From assembly GCA_027627225.1 (NCBI GenBank), contig CM051029.1:16079956-16143955 (forward strand): a stretch of DNA of 64,000 nt, written 5' to 3'. Every line of letters starts with the position of its first letter. The first letter of the stretch is position 1. The position numbers were made by a program, and so were the translations under genes. The DNA comes from Congeria kusceri. Lineage: Eukaryota > Mollusca > Bivalvia > Myida > Dreissenidae. This document shows, one piece after another, positions 58,645 through 64,000 of the stretch. Below the pieces are notes generated by a model. That model saw only the letters and a program-made list of their open reading frames with translations, did no database searches and was not told the DNA's origin.

Positions 58645-59265
58645 AAGTAAGCAATATAAAATGGAAATGCTTTCAGCTGGTATTTTGTGATTGAATTGCT
58701 AAAAATAAATTATCTGGTATGTGAAAATACAATGTCAATCAATCAGCCAGAATATAGGCTCCAGAGAGTAAAATTCTCCCGGTACACATGCGCATAAGAA
58801 AAGCCTTTCATAGCAAGATTACCTAGTTTCAGGAGAGGCCTATATTGTTCGTGCACAAGTAAATGTATCTATTGATATGAATTAGAACACGTCAACTAAT
58901 CAAATAACTTTGAACTGTATCTGTCTGCATCTCGATTTCTATTATTGAAATCACTTAGTTATTGAGATATAGAAAGATAATTGTCCTAATAAGGTGGCAC
59001 ATATATAAAGTAGCATGTGACGGTCATTTAAAGGGACCATTTTCATGCCTGCCTTTTTAATTCTGTATTATTGTAATGCTACATAAAACTTTAAATGTCC
59101 CGATATGCATTTCACTTATAATTGCTTACTAATATCTATTAACGACTGTGGATACAAAAACATTGTCTTTTTATTCTGCCTTAAATGTTATTGCAAACTT
59201 TTTTAGTACTGAGGTTTTTGTGGAATTGTTAATGAGGTGGCCTGGATGTGCTACTTTCAAATCGT
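58645..59265. repeat. Duplicated segment A, copy 2
   Basis: Counterpart of 38192-39140 in the same orientation. Both copies start just after a C-rich hairpin that ends an array element. Confidence 0.65.
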
Positions 59266-60179
59266 ATCATATCATTGGGGAGAACTCTTATGATTAATAA
59301 AAATAATAACGAAATAATAATTAATATTATGTTGAAATGTTGTAAGGACTTTTTGTATTACTTCAAGAGTGAAGTTAAAAGCTAGCATATCATAGTTGCC
59401 CAATTTCATCGATATTTGTAAGCGAAAAAACTACACAATCATTTCTATTATGCATTACACTATATATAGAGATATATACTTCATTAATCTCATCCATGTT
59501 TATATAGCCAATATTAAAATATCAAAGTACGATTGTTACATGGTCATTCATACAAGAATTACCAGAGACTATATACAGTATTTAACACCATTTAAACTTC
59601 ATTCATGCATTTAAATATTGGCTTATAAAAAGCAAATGTGTATATTTATTATAAAAAACTGTGTGTTAAAAAAATGCTGCTTCATTATGCAAAAAATGCA
59701 TATATTTATGATACATCAAAAGACTTGCATAAACATGCATGGTTCCATCATGTATGACTGGGAAGTAAACTCAGGGACATTTTCTCAATTAGAGACCATA
59801 TCTCCAATTGATTACTGCTTTAATTGGTACATGTATGTATTTTGACACTTTGTGTTGACAATATACAAGATTCTGGTAGGTGTGATTTGGTCCCAATACG
59901 ATGGTAATTAGATTTAATCTATGGATTCTAGAGAGTAAGTTATTAATGAAGAAATGAATCCATGATACTGACTAATGTACAAAAAGTATAAACAATGAAA
60001 AATAATTAAAATGAATGTAAAATGATGAAATATAATAGTGACGGTGTGATTTAGCTGTTACCCCCACAATAAACATGTGTGATGGAAATAAATGCCATTT
60101 CTAAAAAAGGTATTATTTGTAATTACTTCCTCAAACCATCCATTGGCAGAACCATTTTTTTTTCTTTTAAATAAAATAA
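59266..60179. other. AT-rich DNA, no gene seen
   Basis: No exon, array or inverted repeat recognised between segment A copy 2 and the next array element. Confidence 0.35.
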
Positions 60180-61390
60180 AACAAGAGATGTTTGTAAAAC
60201 ATGTATGCCCCCCCCCCCCCCCCTTGCAGACAAGTTGTTAATATGTGCAATTGTTAAGAAAAATATTTAATATGCAATCCCAAGCGAGGTCTCGATAATA
60301 TATGGTAGCCATGTATGAAGTTTCATTAAAATATCTCGATGTGTTCTCAAGTTATTGAGCGGAAACGGTTTTTTGATTTTAAGAAATGGTGACCTTGACC
60401 CCACCCATCCCATATGAAATCCCAAGAGAGGTCTCGATATAAGGTAACTATGCATGAAGTTTCATTGAAATATTACGATGCGTTCTCAAGTTATTGAGCT
60501 GAAACTGTTTTTCTATTTTTAGCAACGGTGACCTTGACTCTACCCACCCCATATGCAATCCCAAGCGAAGTCTCGGTATAAAGTATATGTATGAAGTGTC
60601 ATTAAAATATCTTGATGCATTCTCAAGTTATTGTGCTGAAACTGTGTTTTTCTATTTTTAATAATGTTGACCTTAACCATGACCCCACCCACCCCATATG
60701 CAATCCCAAGCGAGGTCTCAATATAAGGTATCTATGTATGAAGTTTCATTGAAATATCTCACTGCGTTCTCAAGTTATTGAGCTGAAACCGTTTTTCTAT
60801 TTTTTGTAACAGTGACCTTTATCTTGATCCCACCCACCCCATATGCAATCCCAAGCGAGGTCTCGATGTAAGGTATCCATGTAAAAAGTTTTATTAAAAT
60901 ATCTTAATGCGTTCTCAAGTTATTGAGGGGAAACCGTTTCTCTATTTTTAGCAACAGTGACCTTGACCTTTGACCTGTTGACATCAAAATTTATGGGTTA
61001 TTCCTTTTCTCTCAAGTAACCAGCGTACCAGCTTTCATGATCGTAGGTCAAAGCGTTCTCAAAACATCGTGCAGAAAGGAAATGGTCTACTGTTTTTCTA
61101 TTTTTAGTAACGGTGACCTTGACCCCACCCAACCCATATTCAATCCCAAGCGAGGTCTCGATGTAAGATATCTATGTATAAAGTTACATTAAAATATCTC
61201 AATGCATTCTCAAGTTATTGAGGGGAAACCTTTTTCTATGTTTAGCTACGTGACATTGACCTTTGACCTGTTGACGTCAAAAGTTACAGGGTTCTTCCTT
61301 TTCTCCCAAGTAACCAGCATACCAACTTTCATGATTGTAGGTGAAAGCGTTGTCAAGATATCGTGCGGAAACGAAATGGTCTACGGTTAA
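60180..61390. repeat. Tandem-array element, about 140-bp unit (ccatatgcaatcccaagc family)
   Basis: Starts aaacaagagatgtttgtaaaac then atgtatgcccccc (C-run at about 60208-60224). It has about seven units of the family seen at 28090-29870. The last part changes to cttgacctttgacctgttga...ttccttttctcccaagtaac units and ends near gcggaaacgaaatggtctac. Confidence 0.8.
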
Positions 61391-62390
61391 TATGAGTGGA
61401 TCGTAATGATGTTCAGCAGTATTTTATTGTTAAAATCAATTGACATTATATTGAGAATAAAACGGGCACAATATGTTGATAATGGCAAATATTTTTACAA
61501 GGGAGCTAAACTTGCAAGTCTTCAAATAGGTTACAAAAAACTATACAACACAAACATAACTCATGCCGATATCTTGTCTGCATGGTTTTCTTAAGTAATT
61601 TTACGTCCCTTTTATGAGTTACTGCCTGTTTATTCATTGTGCCCTCTGGCTATGGATGAACTCCCCCCATACCAATTGATCTCTGTTTTGACATATGCCT
61701 TGTTGTAATTCATCACAACTGGTATGATTTATTTCCCCTGTAGTAATTGCCTTCACCTGTTATGATTAATTTTACCTGTTATGATTGATTTCCCCCGTTA
61801 TGACCGACTTCTTTTTTATGAATAATATCAGCCGTTATGATTGATCTCAGATTTTATGACTGATCTCCTCTGTTATGATATATTTTATCTGTTGTGACTG
61901 ACCTCCCCTATATTGACTGGTATCCCTCGTTATAAATGTTTTGTAAATGGACTTTGCATTGGCTCATTTTCCATTCACTTCCAAAAAGAGGTGGAGCCAG
62001 TGTTTACAGACCATGCAGTTGGTCTGCAAGTTTTCATCACCCTAATACTTTCTGTCAACTAAGTTTGTTAATGTTCATAGGCTGACCATAACTACCAAGT
62101 TATTTTCCTTTCGATGCAACTTAAAGTAAACCTCGATTTGCTCGTGCTTCGCCAATATGCGTGGACACTATCTCCCCTTATACATTTGTCAACTGTCAAG
62201 AAGTACAATTATGCATGAAGAAATTGCCTAAAATAGTAATAATAATAATAATAATAACAATAATAATAAGAATAGTAATAATAATGCGTCAAGTTGTAAA
62301 TAGACGAACAGATAAACAAACTGTAAGCACTCTGAGAGCTCAGACCTCCACCAGTTAAGCTACAGAACAATTTACATTTTCCAGAGATGC
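61380..62390. repeat. Duplicated segment B, copy 2
   Basis: Direct-orientation counterpart of 52730-54770; includes a shorter 19-bp minisatellite (about 61660-61930) and an (AAT)n stretch at 62237-62285 where copy 1 has only a short run. Confidence 0.75.
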
Positions 62391-62985
62391 AGCGTGTTAC
62401 TCCCCTTGCATGCATATCTGCCATGAACAAAGAACCTTTCAACAATTCCTTGAATATGACAGTGATCCAGATTACAACCAAAATACAACCGTTCCCTAAT
62501 TGGTCAGTTTCCAGCCTTTCCAGAAAAGTTCATGAAATTCCTTTCATAACTTTTAAAATAAGTCGCTTACAGACGATGGATAATAAAAAAAACGGTAACA
62601 AAAACATAACCTATTTGGCGGATGCAACATAAAACAAGCAACAAAAAGAAAACCCTTTAAGCATCTGTTACAAACACATTTCCTCCTTGATGAAGGTAAC
62701 AAAACATGTTGAGCGGTCACTGTCTATGACAAATACAGGAACTAGAAATTATAATTAATGCATGCAAAAGATATAGAGATAACATTCCAACAATCTACTA
62801 AATTACTGTCATATTACTTACAGTGTCATCTTTATAAGTCTGTATACCTAAAATGTTAATAAATAAGAAATAATACTTAACATTCCACAGTTTTCAGATA
62901 AAGCTACTTGGTCAAAATATTTATGAATAGGGGCCCAGGACAAATTTGCGATGTACGTTCTTTCTTAAGTAGACCTACATGTATT
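62391..62985. other. AT-rich DNA, no gene seen
   Basis: No feature recognised between duplicated segment B and the next element. Confidence 0.3.
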
Positions 62986-62989
62986 TAAA

Positions 62990-63925
62990 TGTTCTCATGA
63001 TCAAATACTATTTTTTCCCCACATCGGGGTATATTGGGTTTGCTAATGTCCGTCCGTCGGTCTGTCAGTTGGTAGACCGCTTTTGTTTCCGCTCTTGAAG
63101 CCCAACAGTTTGCCCCACATCGTGGTATATTGGGTTTGCTAATGTAGGTCCGTCGGTCGGTCAGTTGGTAGACCACTATTGGGTTTGCTAATGTCGGTCC
63201 ATCGGTCGGTCAGTTGGTAGACCACTATTGGGTTTGCTAATGTCGGTCCGTCGGTCGGTCAGTTGGTAGACCACTATTGGGTTTGCTAATGTCGGTCCGT
63301 CGGTCGGTCAGTTGGTAGACCACTATTGGGTTTGCTAATGTCGGTCCGTCGGTCGGTCAGTTGGTAGACCACTATTGGGTTTGCTAATGTCGGTCCGTCG
63401 GTCGGTCAGTTGGTAGACCACTATTGGGTTTGCTAATGTAGGTCCGTCGGTCGGTCAGTTGGTAGACCACTATTGGGTTTGCTAATGTAGGTCCGTCGGT
63501 CGGTCAGTTGGTAGACCACTATTGGGTTTGCTAATGTAGGTCCGTCGGTCGGTCAGTTGGTAGACCACTATTGGGTTTGCTAATGTCGGTCCGTCGGTCG
63601 GTCAGTTGGTAGACCACTATTGGGTTTGCTAATGTCGGTCCGTCGGTCGGTCAGTTGGTAGACCGCTTTTGTTTCCGCTCTTGAAGTCCAACAGTTTTCA
63701 TCGCTAAACTTGATGAAAATGTTTGAGACCATATCTTAGCCAAGGTTGATGATCAACCAATTTGTCCCAGGAAATGCAGAGCTATGGCCCTTGATTTATG
63801 TAATATTGGCCTTTTTCAACAGTTTCCGCTCTCCGTGTCCAACAGTTTTCATTGAAACCTGATGTTTGTAAAAATGTTTAAACTTAGAGGGAGCATACCT
63901 GTTTTACAAACAGCTCTTGTTTTCT
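62990..63925 (-). mobile_element. Array-type element on the minus strand containing a 49-bp minisatellite
   Basis: Read on the minus strand it starts aaaacaagagctgtttgtaaaacaggtatgc (right edge, about 63925), the start seen at 60180. The inner phrases ccgcttttgtttccgctctt and gaagnccaacagttt flank the minisatellite on both sides, showing that the 49-bp array grew inside one unit. Confidence 0.65.
63132..63672. repeat. 49-bp minisatellite, 11 units
   Basis: Unit gggtttgctaatgtcggtcc plus gtcggtcggtcagttggtag plus accactatt. Unit starts fall exactly every 49 bases from 63132 to 63622. The only regular variant is gtcggtcc versus gtaggtcc: units 1 and 7-9 have gta, the others gtc. A solitary diverged unit is at 63036. 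Such homogeneity implies very recent expansion. Confidence 0.95.
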
Positions 63926-64000
63926 CTACCATCAACATTCCAATGTTATGTCAGCTATTAATGTATTGCAAATAATTATTTTGATTAAATTACTGTACAG

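Noticed and set aside
63132..63672. CRISPR-like regular repeats
   Set aside because: Units are directly tandem with no variable spacers; it is a minisatellite in eukaryotic DNA.

Overview
The window looks like nuclear DNA of an invertebrate, most probably a bivalve mollusc. The reasons are: no dense coding, AT-rich intergenic DNA, short exons with GT/AG borders, a RING-less B-box/coiled-coil/beta-propeller gene of the kind that is expanded in bivalves, tRNA-derived SINEs, many 140-165 bp tandem-array elements, and a DIRS-type tyrosine-recombinase retrotransposon. A genus such as Dreissena is possible, but that rests only on a remembered similarity of one MITE.

Layout. (1) 1-5 kb: AT-rich DNA, a foldback element (1396-2144), a 155-bp tandem array ending in a GC-rich hairpin (3237-4195) and a long CAT/CGT microsatellite. 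(2) 6.05-13.93 kb, minus strand: an unrecognised multi-exon gene. Its last exons (7286 down to 6050) join in matching splice phase; upstream exons are weaker. SINEs, a tRNA-like sequence and a TA-flanked inverted-repeat element (10922-11700) lie in its introns. (3) 14.9-18.8 kb: a large two-module tandem array. (4) 19.67-25.17 kb, minus strand: a complete three-exon B-box/beta-propeller gene of 565 codons, with a MITE and arrays in its first intron. (5) 26-36 kb: a mosaic of tandem-array families, a SINE, two oppositely oriented copies of one hAT-like element and a third hAT-like element inserted in an array. (6) 37-45 kb: short minisatellites, a cysteine-rich terminal exon with a possible upstream partner (minus strand) and a 165-bp array. 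(7) 45.44-50.41 kb: a full-length DIRS element with Gag-like, RT/RNase H and tyrosine-recombinase frames, inverted terminal repeats and a diagnostic internal complementary region; three frame breaks make this copy non-functional as read. (8) 50.4-64 kb: more arrays, a hAT-like element with an 8-bp target duplication, a segment duplicated in direct order (parts of 38-55 kb recur at 58.6-62.4 kb) and a 49-bp minisatellite inside an array element.

The most interesting signal is that array families with otherwise unrelated sequence share one short core at the same relative place in their 140-165 bp unit. Several also share similar ends: a 5' ACAAGAG, subterminal inverted repeats and a GC-rich hairpin. 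This suggests one old superfamily of non-autonomous elements that amplifies through internal tandem repeats. Coordinates come from reading the sequence by eye; exon borders are inferences from GT/AG sites and phase.
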